DNA from: Collybiopsis luxurians FD-317 M1 | Taxonomy: Eukaryota; Basidiomycota; Agaricomycetes; Agaricales; Omphalotaceae | Assembly (NCBI GenBank): GCA_000827265.1 | Contig: KN834753.1 | Span: forward strand, 402,686-466,685 | Direction: 5' to 3' | Length of the DNA stretch: 64,000 bases | Shown here: positions 33,379-45,545 of the stretch, one piece after another | Layout of the letters: the number at the start of each line of letters is the position of its first letter | Numbering within the stretch: the stretch's first letter is position 1 | Notes under the pieces: model-generated | Databases searched by the model: none | The model's input: the letters and a program-made list of their open reading frames with translations, nothing else | Told to the model about the DNA's origin: nothing | Position numbers and translations under genes: made by a program

Positions 33379-34788
33379 CTACACTCTGGTCTGGTGTACT
33401 TTTCTCGTGTCATAAGTATCCTCAGCCATCACTTCAGTTGCCTGACTAATGTTTACTGCCACAGGACGCATGGCAAACCCACTTCTGTTTTCAAATACTG
33501 GTTCTCCTGATCCAGCAATGGTTGCAATAGTATCAGCCACATTCAATGCAGCAAATGTATTCCTTTGTGCTGTAGCAGCCCAACCCAAACTGACCCGGAC
33601 ATTGATTAACATGAAGGAAATGCCAGCCGCATGTGGCCAAACATCAGATCCGAGGAATTGGATATTTGAACCTGATAGGTAAGTCACAAAGACAAATATG
33701 GTCCAAGCCCTAAAGCAATTGTTAAAAAAAAAGCCTTATTCCACAAAAGAAAAAAAGGTCTTACGTGTAAATTGCAGCACTTTCAACAAATATTCCCAAT
33801 ATGGACTTACCAACAGATACTTTAGTAGCAATTAAAGCTGAAAAGAGAAGAATTTACTACCATGAGGTTTTTGGCACCGTATGACATGCCAAGTGTAACG
33901 CGGTTAATGCTCCAGATTCTGTATCCAATCATGGCTGGGCAATTTGAATCCAACCAGCGGGAGTTTAAGTAATGTAATGTATGAGTACAACACATAAGTC
34001 AACCTACAAGTGCTGTATAAATTTGTGCTGTAATCTGGTTTGAAATAATATGTTTGAACAAAGCATAGCTTCTTACCACAATGTAAAGACACAATCGCTT
34101 GTAATCCAGCGTCCGGCTTGATTAGCAAATATTGTCAAATTTGGAGCAAAGCTTGCAAGTTGGACCGGAAGGCCAATGCCACACACTTAATTGGGGTTAT
34201 ACATGATACAGAAGTTTCTAGAGCTAGTAACTTACCAAGTAGCCCCGTCAATGTCATTACCGGAAATATAATCACATAGTAATTGTGACTCCACACGATC
34301 CACAAGCGATAAATCTACGGTCGTTCAAGACTCATTCATTAAACAGGAAGTGATCCACCGACAATTAGTGTGTCACACAGAATCAGCGATGCAAACAAAA
34401 ACGCAGTTTTGACCACTAAGGATGTTGCTCGAAGGTCACTGTAAAAGTCTTCGGGTGACTTTCCACCGTTAACAAACACAAAGGCTTGGAAAAGACGGAA
34501 AAAGGACAGAATCCAATGCTGAAAGTTGCGATATGCGCCAATTGACAGAGGACATTTTTATGAACTCACAGCAGTTACAGTGGTTGCCAATCCAAACGTA
34601 CCATAGCTCATAGGCTGCTTCCACAAGGCATAGCGGCTCTGAGGTAAGTTTCTGTTGGCCCGAAGTCTTTTTTGTCTGTATAACGCTAGAGTAATAGAGC
34701 TGGCCGTAAGAACAAAGAATATGCCGTATAGGAAGCTTTCAATTCCGGCAGTAGCAAGGTTCGTTCGCACAAGAGAAATCTGGGGCAT
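33379..34788 (-). CDS. Multi-TM protein of a basidiomycete type, function unknown
   Basis: Spliced minus-strand reading gives about seven TM segments: an N-terminal one (IESFLYGIFFVLTASSITLA), WILSFFRLFQAFVF, TAFLFASLILCDTLII followed by YRLWIVWSHNY, YVIIFPVMTLTGLLVCGIG, a segment ending YRIWSINR, ILGIFVESAAIYTAWTIFV, and a last one through GISFMLINVRVSLGW. The order, the YRxWxVW after TM3 and the VESxAIY in TM6 match a large family of unnamed mushroom membrane proteins. Exon 1 is 34570-34788; about eight more short exons follow, and the last (33379 to about 33720) encodes a cytosolic tail. One donor (GTGCCA, in the loop after SINR) is weak. The gene looks intact. I cannot assign a function. 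Confidence 0.75.
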
Positions 34789-36234
34789 GGCGGCGTCAAG
34801 ACAGGAATAGAGCGAAAGAACTTATATATGTTAGCAATAAAAGTATTACGATCACCAGGACCTCCAGATTTAATTGCTGTTTCAATTCTGACAGCCGAAT
34901 GGAAACATCCGTAAAAAAAAAGGTGGCTGAACCCTGTGACTGCCTTGAGGCCGAGATTGTTCCCATATATTCCAAACATGGATGCATTGTGACAGAATAT
35001 CACAGCTTGACAAGCTTTGACTACTTCCCCGAATCTCGTTCATCGACTTATCCTTCTGATTATTTTGGATTCTCATTCGAAAAGCGGAGAAAGTGGTAGA
35101 GTAAGAGTTGAACTGACAATCATGACGGCGTCAAGTTTGAAGGACACCTAAACGAGAGACGATTACAGAGATGGATACCTAATGATAAGAAGCTGTGCTA
35201 ATAAAGGAAATACATAGCGTTCCGCGTTTGCTTTGAAAGCACGATTTTCAGGTCCCTTTGCATCGTTCGGACAGATCGTAAAAGGAATTTTGAGACGCCA
35301 CGGACTGGTAAGGACAGGTTTAACATTTGCAAAATTCTGTTTACATATTTCCAAGCTTCCTAGTTTAGTTCGTTTTTCTCGGTATCAGACCTCCGAAATA
35401 AATGGCTCGATCTTAAAAGCGACGGTATGACATTCTAGCCTAGGTGACAGCGGAGGTAGCACTAGTGGTCGGGAGAAGAAGATGGATTTTCAATATGACA
35501 CGAAATAGTCTCGGAACGGCCATCTAAGTACATAATTCAAACCACAGCCTCATTGGATATCTTGCGCTGTCTTTTTCTGAAGTGTGGCATTTCTGGTATC
35601 CTGGAAACTGGAGATGGTGAATTGGTTGATGATGTCTGCAAACCTTGATTCGTTCTAACATTCTATGAAATTAGTTCACAGGCAGCGGACATTGCGAGAG
35701 CTCCGGTCACGCCCCATGTTATTCAGAAGTTGCTGATTAGTGATTACAGGCTGATCGAAACCATTTGAAGACTATCAAAACCCATAGGGACATAGTACAA
35801 TAAAACTAAATCAGATGCACCCGGTAGCGAAGCGAGAAATTTCTGATACCTCTGATCTCATTTTGGATTTTTTAAAGATGGGCAAATTCAAGATTTGAGA
35901 AATCGATACGAATTTCTTTCAGTAAATAACAATGCACTTACCATCATCATGTTTCACCGTATAGGGTGGTCAATCAAATTCATATTTGAGTGCTAATCAG
36001 CGGTCAGGTGGAAAGTAGGATAAAATGAAAAGTGTCACTGTCAAGGGGTGAGAACAAAGGTGGACGCAACTATACGACTTAGCTGATCATCAAATATACC
36101 CCGTGCTATGTATTGGGGAATAGCCTAGGTCAGAGTCGTCTTACGAGCCTTCAGTCGAAAATATATATAAAGCCATGGGCTCAGAGGTCGAACGTCTCTT
36201 ATCTTCTTTCCATTGCAGTTATTCTCAGCGCATA
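34789..36234. other. Divergent intergenic region, 1.4 kb
   Basis: No convincing gene. Short hydrophobic minus-strand frames near 34796-35003 lie just upstream of the membrane-protein start and lack motifs. The plus-strand frame at 35233-35430 also lacks support. Confidence 0.45.
36162..36171 (+). promoter_or_regulatory. TATA box of the alpha/beta hydrolase gene
   Basis: TATATATAAA lies 13 bases before an in-frame ATG at 36175 and about 65 before the ATG at 36235. Only the second can lie inside a transcript started from this box, which fixes the start at 36235. Confidence 0.6.
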
Positions 36235-37572
36235 ATGTCAACTCCATTCAAAACTTATTCCCTTCCAGAAGGGGTCGAGTTGTCTTTCACAGATAGTGGT
36301 GCCCCTCCCGGCTCCGATGACTACACTACAGTCCTTGTCATACATGGCTCAGTATTCAATGCATGTGCGCGTTGTCTATATAATTGAGGCCGGATAGGTT
36401 TCTCAACTCCCTCTCTTGCAGACCAGTTCCACAAAGTGCACTTGTTTGCTCATGCTCTTAACCTACGGACCGTTCTTTTCCATAGAAGGGATCATGTAGG
36501 CTCTACACTCTATACTTCCGCAGAAGTGCAGGAAATCCAACAAGGGAGCCAAGTCTTTTGGGAACGACTGAGTGCACAGGTGGCTCAATTTCTGAGGATC
36601 TTTATTGAGCACGAACATATTCCCAAATTGAAGAAGTCATCATCACGCATGTCTGGAGGTTTAGCCGTTATGGGATGGTCTGCTGGATGCCAGATTGTTC
36701 TTTCTCTTCTTGGTGCAGTCCACAATCCGATGATCTCCGATGATCTGCATTCCTTGTTGCAAAGCTACATTGGGAGGGCTATGATCTATGGTTTGCAATG
36801 ATAGCAGCTTAACCGGTTCCAGAATTCTGATATTAATTCTCCAGACCCGCCGCATGTTGCCTTTGGGTATCCGCTTCCATCCGACAACAAGAACTATATC
36901 CCATGGGAGGACACTAGTCTTAAGTTGGAAGAGATCCCGGTGGTTTTCTCAAACTGGGTCAGCTCATATTATGATCATCCGTGCTATGATCCTTCAACAG
37001 GAAGCTTGCGATCATCGGCAACTATTCATGATCTGGATGGTGTTCGTAAAAGAGCAGAAAAGACCACCATCTCTACTTGGTCGGAGGAGGAAAAAGCAAA
37101 GGGCGTTGAAATGCCTGCTATGAAGAATGAAATTTTGACGTATGTCCCTCCTCTTCATTTAACTTGCAAATATCTAGTAACTCATTTGGAATACTCAGTT
37201 TCACTCCACCTCCGCAAGCAACTCTCCATAAACTGAGCAGGAAAGCATTATTTGATCCCGAGAGTGCTCGTGTCTGGTTCCCAAATGTGGATGTGGCTTA
37301 CATCGGAGTCACAAACACAATTTGGATGTGTGCTTGGGCGGAAATCCAAACTAAGCAGCTATATGAAGAAGTCCTGAAGAGGGATGACAGTGCTTCCAGG
37401 CGCAAGATACACTTCGTGGACATGGATGGATCTAATCACTTTGTAAGTACTTCAACTTGTCACCAATTCAGCTATACATTCTTACCTTTACTTGAAGCCA
37501 CATTGGGACAGACCCCAGGAATTCATGCGAGTTATCGCAAGTGTGATTCGTCCAGATCATGATGCACAGTGA
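36235..37572 (+). CDS. Alpha/beta hydrolase, 356 aa, 5 exons
   Basis: Putative serine hydrolase of the alpha/beta fold, substrate unknown. Exons: 36235-36364, 36422-36790, 36845-37139, 37241-37442, 37498-37572, total 1071 nt. TVLVIHGSVFNAYQFHKV near residue 38 has the HG oxyanion element. The nucleophile elbow is GWSAGC. An acidic candidate lies in the YIGVTNTIWMC region, and the catalytic His is in DGSNHFPHWDRPQEF near the C-terminus. No signal peptide, so probably intracellular. The last intron cuts right after SNHF. Similar proteins are common in mushrooms, often annotated only as alpha/beta hydrolase. Lid residues between strand 5 and the last strands are unusually Glu/Lys-rich. Confidence 0.88.
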
Positions 37573-38150
37573 TGATAAAATAAAATAATAATTGGATTCA
37601 ATTGAGTGCAAGGCATCCTGTGCCACCGTACTCAGGTAGTATAGTATGACTGTAACTGTACTATGTATCTTCAAGGGATTTCAAGAAAGGGTTCTCTAGC
37701 CGGCCGTGGCTACTCAAATTTTCAAGATTATGACAATGACAACCTGGTATATATACTGTAGAATCTGCAGCAGGGATAGAATTATATAGTTGACTCATGA
37801 GCTCCTGAAGGATACTGTGCTGCATCCTAAAGCTCTATGCTTCACCCTATGTACCATGATCTGAAGCTACCAGTGTGCTTGCCTTCCCTCTTAAACTGTC
37901 TATTTTTCTGTTGAGTCCCCTTTCAAAGCTTCCATTTACTGATATTCATATTTTCCAACAAAAATATACATGTGTTTCACCACAGTTGAGTACAAGAGCC
38001 TTGCAGCTAAGCCCATGTCTCTTATTTCAGGCAACATATTAGAGTAATATTTGCAGTGACATACCAGTGTCTAGAATGAGTGTGTCAAAAAGGAAAGCCC
38101 AGAATCTTCAAAACATATAAATAATCGCGAGATTTCAATGATTGTGATGA
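37573..38150. other. Convergent 3' region, no gene seen
   Basis: Spacer between the 3' ends of the hydrolase and the chitinase genes. No coding signal. Confidence 0.5.
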
Positions 38151-39840
38151 CTAGCAATCTTCATCCTCGAATCCAGCCGCGGCGCGAATAGCATCAAGCA
38201 AAATGTCATTCGAGTCCCCTCCTGCTTCCCACATTGCAAATCCGGCCAAGCCATAATCTTTGATGAAAGCTCCCTTGGATGCAAAGGATTCAGCATTGTC
38301 GAACGATATCATGAGCTCCTTTTGTTCATCATAAACATATACCGTTTGACTGCAGTCATCGAACCTATGAGGGTAGGCATCGGTAAAGTTTCCTTGGGCC
38401 GTGAGGTATCCAAGTTCAATCAAGCTCCAAAAATCATACGTTCCTATAGCATGTGGAAATTAGATTTTGGTCACAGCAGAAACATGAGATCTTTCACTTA
38501 CCGCCATTGTTTTCCAACAGACCACATGAGTCGGGAACCGTTGCGGCATTGTCCCAGGAATCTCCAAAGGGGAAGTCGCTATTATTGAAAGCAGGGTAGG
38601 CAGCCAATTGGGTGGTAGATCCTGACTGGAAAGCAGAAGTCTTGTTGACACTGAAAGAATGGCCATAGCTTGGCACGCCAAGGACAATCTTTTCAAGAGG
38701 CATCCTAGCACTGAACCAAGCAGAGACGGCAGAGACAGCAGAGCCCTGTTGATTATCCGGAGAAGCACATGTATCATTGAGAGGTGCATTGGGTCCAACT
38801 GAAGCACTCCACGATCCCTATGAGAGTGCATGATCAACCTCAGGAATATTTAATGGGGCAAAATCTATCGTGTACCCAAATATCATACACCATGATGTTG
38901 ATGTAATCAAAGACTTCCGCGAAAGCAGAAACGTTGGTCGAAGCCGTGCCATCCGAATCCACAAAGGGAGTGATGGCGGTAGCAGCCGAAAGAATAAGAT
39001 CGTTACCGACAGGGTCTTCCCGGAGCTCCTGGAGGAAGGCTGCACAGATTCGGATTAAAATTATCACCACAGACCGCAGAAAAATTAGCGCGCACCTAAG
39101 AAGTTGGCAGTGTCCGACTCATTCACGACATTACAACCGATGCCTTGTTTGTTAGGATATTCCCAGCTAACAATACCCAGATAAGGATGAGATCATTAGC
39201 GGTGCGGGGTTGCTTACTCAAAGTTGATACCATCCAACGAGTAGTTCGTGGCAAAATCGGTAAGCGCCTTGACAAACAGTGTACGATTTTCGGCGGAGCT
39301 ACATAGAACACACCAGTTAGAACGTTAAGCAGAAACAACGCGATTCATGGCACTTACCCAACTGAGGTGGAAAAAAACTGGCTACCTCCCCATCCGCCGA
39401 GAGCAATATGTGCGTTGACTCCCTGCCAAAAAAGGAATGGTTTGCCGGATCGACTTGGAGAAAAGATTAGACACATACGTTGGCGTGGGCTTGCTGAACA
39501 AAAGAAGGAAGAACGTCTCCAGCCGAACCATTAAGAGAAATTAGCGACGTATTGTCAGTAGGTATTCTGTCATTGAGACCTTCAATTTCGAGGACACTGC
39601 TCGAAGAAGGCATACGCACGCGAACGAGTAGTAGATGTCCGTGTATTTTGACCAAGAGATGTTGCTCAAGTCAAATGCTGGAGTAGGCTTAGGATCACCA
39701 CTAGACGTGTGCCAACCTGCGAGCCATGCGGAAGAGATGTGCAAGGGCTCTGAGGGATCGGGGCGGGCAGCAGTGGCTAGAGAAATGAAATTGGTTAAGG
39801 AAAGAATGGAAAGAGCTGAAGAGAGGGAAAGGACCATCAT
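38151..39840 (-). CDS. GH18 chitinase, secreted
   Basis: Family 18 glycoside hydrolase, which cleaves chitin with the substrate N-acetyl group assisting. A signal peptide starts at 39840 (MMVLSLSSALSILSL, cleavage probably after ATA). Next come AGWHTSSGDPKP and YTDIYYSFA (first strand), VNAHIALGGWGGSQFFS (SxGG-like motif), and the catalytic signature DGINFDWEYP assembled across an intron (donor at 39217). YINIMVYDIWGSW, LEKIVLGVPSYGHSF and LAGFAMWEAGGDSND complete the barrel. Key residues D-x-D-x-E correspond to DGINFDWE, with the second Asp created by the splice. About eight exons. No chitin-binding module is visible. A TATAAAAA on minus lies about 45-50 bases upstream. Role could be wall remodelling or nutrition. 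Confidence 0.92.
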
Positions 39841-40152
39841 AGTGGGGTATGAAGGAAGAAATCGGTGCTTGTTCTTTTTATATCTGCGGAGCTGTTCATT
39901 GCAACCATCATGTTGAACCGATTAGGCTGCAAGCGCATTCGGACCAACACGAGCCGATTCTTCCGTTGGATTTGCGGGTCACACTTTGCAATTTGCTATA
40001 GACTCGACAGAACCGATAAGTAATTGAAACGTAGAAGGCTAATATTCCAAATTTGCAATTGTGTTTTTTGAAAAAACTCGCGTGGGTATCTACGTTACGT
40101 ACAACATTGGAAGTAAGCACATCGCATAATTGAGCATTAAACGTTAAAACTT
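39841..40152. other. Short intergenic region
   Basis: Chitinase promoter and the 3' end of the sugar-transporter gene. Nothing else seen. Confidence 0.5.
39885..39892 (-). promoter_or_regulatory. TATA box of the chitinase gene
   Basis: TATAAAAA on the minus strand about 45 bases before the chitinase start. Confidence 0.55.
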
Positions 40153-43100
40153 TTAAACTTCTTCATTCACCACGTCCAATACCTCTACCTGGCCACCTTT
40201 CTCCAGCACCGCAATCTTCTTCTTTGTCAAGGAGGCTTTAACTGGATTCGGGCTCTACAGTGAGGACAATAGTTAATGACAGAAAAGCAGGAACACTTCC
40301 ATGACCCACCTCGAATATATCATTCAGCTCTTCACTGGAACATTTATTACCTATGTCAACAAGCAAATATTGAATGGGAATCAAATATCCGTACAGTGTT
40401 CGGCCTCGAGTCTCAACCGCAAACAGCCATATCATCGCGCACTCGAACAAATCCCAGCATACGTACACGATGTAATACTATCAGGAAAGAAGGATCAGCA
40501 TCATGCCAATCAAAAAAGCATGAGGATTATACCTTCCAGGTTATTCTTTGCAGTGCAATGGGTCCAGCATAGTTACCGACAAGACCCGCACAGCTCACCG
40601 CAAATGAATACCTAAGACAACAATCAGGCCTCGGAGCTGGGATGGAACATCAATCAACGCATACATCGCCATCCCTTTCGCGCTATACGCTTCTTATGAG
40701 TGCCCCGGTCTCAACGTGAGTCTACAAGGGACCTACCGCGTGTTATTGGCCAGGCATTCTGTTGGAACTAATGCCTGGAGAACATTTTAGATCGCAATTA
40801 CTTGGAACATGCTAATAGGCAGAATCCTTACCTGAAGTGGAGTGTACGCAAAACTGAAGACGAAGCCAAAGAGGACTATGGGCCGGTTTAGCATTCGAAA
40901 AACTATCTAGATCGATGGCATTTACAAATAAATGCAATGGCTGCATTGGCTCCATCGGGATTGGCGCCAGTTTCCCCGAACTCCGCTGTGCACACTACAA
41001 ATATTTACAAAAAAATCAGCAGTACATCCTAGGTGTTATCAGAACTCTTATCGTACCAGTTATAACAATCAGGGTACATGCGCTGGCGAATGTTCCCCAG
41101 AACCACATAGTTCGTCTGCCGACTAATTCGAAGAATGAGCCGCATCACGGAAGCGCGGCTCAGAAAAGGCTTACCTGTATCACAGAGGGATGTACCGATA
41201 GAAGCACCAATGGCGGAAACAATCGTGTTTACGAAGTTGAGGACCAAACGACGCTCCTGTGATTCCACTCCAGCGTTCTTGAAAAGGACTGTAAGGAAGT
41301 ATCCGAGACCGTTTCCAGACCACTGCCCAAAGAAGCCCATCATAATCATCATAAGAGTCCTGTAGCGAGCGTTGTGGGTGTTGACAAGCTCGGAGTAGTC
41401 CCACCTGCATCGGAAAACACTGTAAGGTTTCTCTTGTACATGGAAGAGGAATTATGAATCAATACCATCGTTTGTCCGAAGCATCCAATTTTATCGACTC
41501 TTCAAACTCTTTCAGCTCGAGTTTAACCAGTGGAGCATTCACGTCTCCGTTTCCGTGATATTTTGCTAGCACTTTCGCAGCTTCGTCAGTTCTTCCCGCA
41601 GATACATACTATCAATGACCTATGTTTGGAATAATTCTCAGCGGTGCTCGACGTGTGCTTACCCAACGAGGAGACTGCAGAAATAATTAGCAATCTTGAG
41701 CAGGAAATAGCATGGCACACACGCACCTCGGGCAAAAACCAGACAAAAGTACACAATATTCCCGCCGGAACAATTTGAATAGCCAAGGGGGCCCTCCAAG
41801 ACGTGGTAGTACTTAGACGGGCAGTAGCGATGGAGATCCCAGTGCATAGCATAGAGCCAGCATAATAGAAGGCTGAGCCAGTCTTAAGAATATCGCTTCA
41901 ATGGTAAAGGCGAAAATAACTCACTGTTAAACCTAGGTGTATGCGCACGCAGTGAATGAAGGCACGATGTAATTTGAAAGGAAGCAGTGGCCACTTACAA
42001 TCCAGTCAAACGTCCTCTCCACTGAACGTGATTCTATCAGTCTGCTTTGTTACTCGGAACTAGCAAGGTACATACTTGCGGCGGCGCCATCTCGACAACA
42101 TAGGAAGGGCATGCAGTAGCAGTAATAGATACGCCGAGTCCGAGAACAAAACGACCAGCCAGGAGGTACGATCTGTTTAGAGCCGTGGTAATAGTAACAG
42201 CGCCTGAGGCATAGTCAACAAGGTAGGTTGGCTAATAAGCTTCATTCAACTCACCAACAACGATGATAACAGCTCCAGTAAACTATTTGCAACTTCCCTA
42301 AGATCAATCGAAGAGATGGATGGAAACAAGCCTACCATTCCACCACGTCGGCCGAATTTCCCATCTGTCAGAGGTCCAGCTAATGCCACGCCGACGATTG
42401 AACCTTTTCCAAGTGCTCAAAACGAAGCACCGAACGAAGCAGGGGAACAAGACAGACCTATTTGATTCCGAGTACTCAAAACGAAGCACCGAACGAAACA
42501 GGCAACAAGACAGACCTATTTGATACTATCCCAAGAATACTTAAGCGTAAACACCTATGATCTAAGAGATACCCTCGATATGGGTACTTACGATACCGAA
42601 GATAAGGGCAGTAGCTGTTTTGCAACAAGAAATCAGCGGATATATGCTATAGCAGATAAAGTTCCCTTACCCGTCCCTACCCCTCCGCCCGCATCCTGAC
42701 CCGAAATATCGAAATATGCTAAGTATTGGCTAGTGATGATGAAATTTTATCGTTCGAGTCGGATTGAAGAGCACCGGCATACTTACTTCATTCCGTTGAC
42801 AGCGCTCATGACCTTTGGTCAAGGGTCAATATCAAACCATGCGGTATACAACAATAGAAGTAGCAATAAAAATAAGGGAAAGGGAAAGGGGGGAGGGAAA
42901 AAGAGGTTAAGGAACAGAGCTATACGAACTCCAAAGCAAACCGATTCAAAAACGAATCCATTCTGATACTCACCTGGCCATCAAACCCATTCGACATACT
43001 CCCCATGAACGCGACCACAAGGATAAGATACAGCTGGATCGAAGCCCGGCTGAGCGGATTAAGTTGTGGGCCAGAGGTAAGAGCCACTGCGAAATCGGCA

Positions 43101-43267
43101 TTCTGGACTTCTATCACCCTTGCGCCTTCTTTTTCAGCGAGGGCCGATGGGATGGCATGGTGCTCGTGCGATCCCTCGTCTTTTTCATCAAGATGAGGGC
43201 TAGGGCTGTCTGTGGAGGCAAGGACAGCGGAATTGGCGTTAGCTTCTTGTTCTTTGGCGGACGACAT
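40153..43267 (-). CDS. MFS sugar transporter, lactose-permease-like, many exons
   Basis: Proton-coupled sugar uptake carrier of the fungal lactose-permease/hexose type, plasma membrane. The start at 43267 (MSSAKEQEANANSAV) opens a hydrophilic N-terminus of about 70 residues. Recognisable blocks are NPLSRASIQLYLILVVAFMG, MSNGFDGQVMSAVNGM, YFDISGQDAGGGVGTGTAL, GPLTDGKFGRRGGM (loop 2-3), GRFVLGLGVSI, SYVVEMAPPQWRGRLTG, WRAPLAIQIVPAGIL and FLPESPRW. Then come GRTDEAAKVLAKYHGNGD, a long helix-8-9 segment (MGFFGQWSGNGLGYFLTVL) and a C-terminal tail ending KIAVLEKGGQVEVLDVV. About 14 introns. One intron (about 42402-42597) is expanded by a 59-base tandem duplication. TATAAAT lies about 90 bases upstream. 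Substrate unknown. Confidence 0.85.
42412..42526. repeat. Two-copy 59-base direct repeat inside an intron
   Basis: Units start at 42412 and 42471 and share CTCAAAACGAAGCACCGAAC and ACAAGACAGACCTATTTGAT with a few mismatches. They lie in an intron of the sugar transporter and account for its length of nearly 200 nt. Confidence 0.9.
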
Positions 43268-44109
43268 AGCTGGGGCGTAAGGGAGGTGGAAGGAGGACGC
43301 GGTAGACCTAGAAAAAAGAAGATCCAACAGAATTTCTCTCGTCTTTCGGTTCAAAATTTATATTGTGCGCTCTATGGCGTGTTCTCATGGTCTGGAAAGG
43401 AAGGATAGACATGCCGGAAGTAATAGAATTCGAGAAAGGAATTTAAAACTGCAACTATACGAGATATTCTTGAGGATCTAGTCTTTCATTGCTGCCGTAC
43501 TTGTCCTATGCGACCTCCGACAGTTTCGGGGTCTGTTCTGGTCCCGCATTGTGCAGCTTGAATCCTGACAAGAATACAGGAGGATAAACACGAGAAGCTT
43601 CGAGAGCTTGGGCACGGAGGATACTCGGAGAACCCTTTGCAATACGAGTCTTCTGATCAATGTGTAATTAACTCATCTGAGTATTAGCTCCTTATTCGTA
43701 CCGCGGATAAGCTGTCGGGCTGTGGAAAGAGGTACCTCCGAAGATGTTCCATGGGTGTATCAGATCTAGGTTATCAGTTTCGCTTCTGGACGTAGAATTG
43801 AGACATTCCAAGAACCGAATTGCTTCTATCCTAGAGTAGAAGACCTCGATTACTTAGCCCATCCCATGATACGCGCTTTCCGACCCGAATCACAGAACGA
43901 GGCACAGCGGGTTACAGATAATAGCAAACCCGGTTGCTTTATACTTATTACCGATACTAAGCTCTCATAGTGTCGTGTACTATATCATGTGAAGGGAATG
44001 TATTATTCTACTACGCGGACCGTGGACGTGCCGCGACTTGAACAAGCTTTTCAATTGCGAATTTAGTGGGGCTCATATACATTGCAAGTACCACTCGAAC
44101 AACCAAGAA
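43268..44109. other. Intergenic, upstream of the sugar transporter
   Basis: 842 bases between the transporter start and the end of the SET gene. Only the TATA box is recognisable. Confidence 0.5.
43356..43362 (-). promoter_or_regulatory. TATA box of the sugar-transporter gene
   Basis: TATAAAT on the minus strand about 90 bases before the ATG at 43267. Confidence 0.5.
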
Positions 44110-45493
44110 CTAATCTTCGAGAACAATGTCGACACCCTCTAACCGCGCTTTTTCAATGGCAGCCTTTTCTTTCGTGTCTACAAATGACAGTAACGAGTCG
44201 AGGATGTCTCGTTGGCCTGAATATGATCTATGTATAAACTGAAATGGAGAATATGGTATACGAATTCTCACCTTCAATGTAATTTCGGAACATCTCCACT
44301 ACCTCTGGACGAATCTTTCCCGGGTCAAGCGCCCGCCTGGTCTCTGGAAGTTTCTCGATGACTCCACGAAGCATGTCACCTAACAACGAGGCTGCGTCCA
44401 ACTCGTCTTCGTAGGTATAGGAAGAATCTGCCTCGTTCTCTTCCCCGGAGTTGGTCTGCGTCTTGACGAGGGATAGCATTTGATCCCATAATCCATCCGC
44501 ACCTCGAGCGTCTCGCCCTATTTCCGACTTTTCAGTGTTGTTGCCAGCCCCTCCAATCTTGAGGAGGATAGTGTCATCGGGGTTTTCTGGAAGGGAGAAG
44601 CCGTAGCCTAGAATTAGCTCAGCGTTGGGTTTTGCACCATAATTATTGAATAGTTCTGAGCCGGCAGAAGTTGGGGTGTGGATAACTAGGGATACGTAAG
44701 GTTCTGGAATCTCGGTGTTGGCTTCGTCGGGATAAGTAACAATCCAAGACACGGGCTGGCCTCGAGCGTGATTTAACGAATCAAAACCTGGTAGAAGGAT
44801 TGGTTCGGTCGATGGGGACGATATCAGAGAAGGATTTTTTGCCAAAAGGGTAGAAGGAAAGGCTCGGGATGATATATGAGACGCAGAGGCGAGATATAGT
44901 TCCCTGCACATTCGAATAAGAAATGAAATAAGAAAACAGGGAGACTCACCAAGTGAAAGCCTGAGCCCATTCTTCATCTGCCTGTGCAACGACACTCTGA
45001 CATTCACTCCACTCTAAACGCCATTCCCGTTCCCTGTCAAGAATGGCCCCATGAAGATTGGATCCTCTAAACATTTCGCGCTCCTCTGAGGTCAAGAAGA
45101 GGCCGGTTCGCAGTTTTTCAGGTAAAGGCAGAGTCTGGACGTATGGATAGTGTCGAAGAGATGGGCTGGAAACAGCTCAATGAAGCTCAGGCTGCGAGGC
45201 GAATGCACAAGTCACCTTTCGCCGAGGAAGTGATGAAAACTGAGATAGGATGCAATGCACTGGCGTTCGTTCCATGAAGAGGGTACGCTGAAAACTTGAG
45301 AAAGGGATTCGGAGGCAGATTTTTTCGTTATAGCGAGACTGAAAGGGGTTTTGACGATGATCGAATCGGGTGAAAGAGATTGTTTTGCAATTATGGAATA
45401 ACCAGACATTGTAGGGTTGAATTCTGCGTTTGGATTAAAGTAACCATTGTGTTGAGCGAGCCAGGATTTCAAGGCGGAGGTAGTGGCAGACAT
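44110..45493 (-). CDS. SET-domain lysine methyltransferase (SETD6/RKM/LSMT-like)
   Basis: Protein-lysine methyltransferase of the non-histone SET class, which uses S-adenosylmethionine. Start MSATTSALKSWLAQHNGYF at 45493; the next upstream in-frame codon is GTG. The SET region begins MSGYSIIAKQSLSPDSIIV. It is interrupted by the usual large inserted helical part (iSET), and resumes LLPGFDSLNHARGQPVSW with the DxxNH signature. GSELFNNYGAKPNAELILGYGF follows, whose Asn-Tyr-Gly and Tyr-Gly residues build the cofactor and lysine sites. The C-terminal substrate-binding helices end IEKARLEGVDIVLED. Four or five exons. The start lies only 52 bases from the stop of the dioxygenase gene on the same strand, so its promoter must sit largely inside that gene's 3' end. 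Substrate unknown; RKM relatives methylate ribosomal proteins. Confidence 0.88.
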
Positions 45494-45545
45494 CACGCAC
45501 GCGACTATCTCGTGACAATAATATATTATATCTACTGTCTATACT

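Noticed and set aside
34796..35003. Hydrophobic minus-strand frames upstream of the multi-TM protein
   Set aside because: They lie directly before a well-placed ATG, are not conserved in pattern and cannot be spliced in.
36175..36234. Upstream in-frame ATG of the alpha/beta hydrolase
   Set aside because: It lies 13 bases after a TATA box, too close to be in the transcript. The ATG at 36235 fits better.
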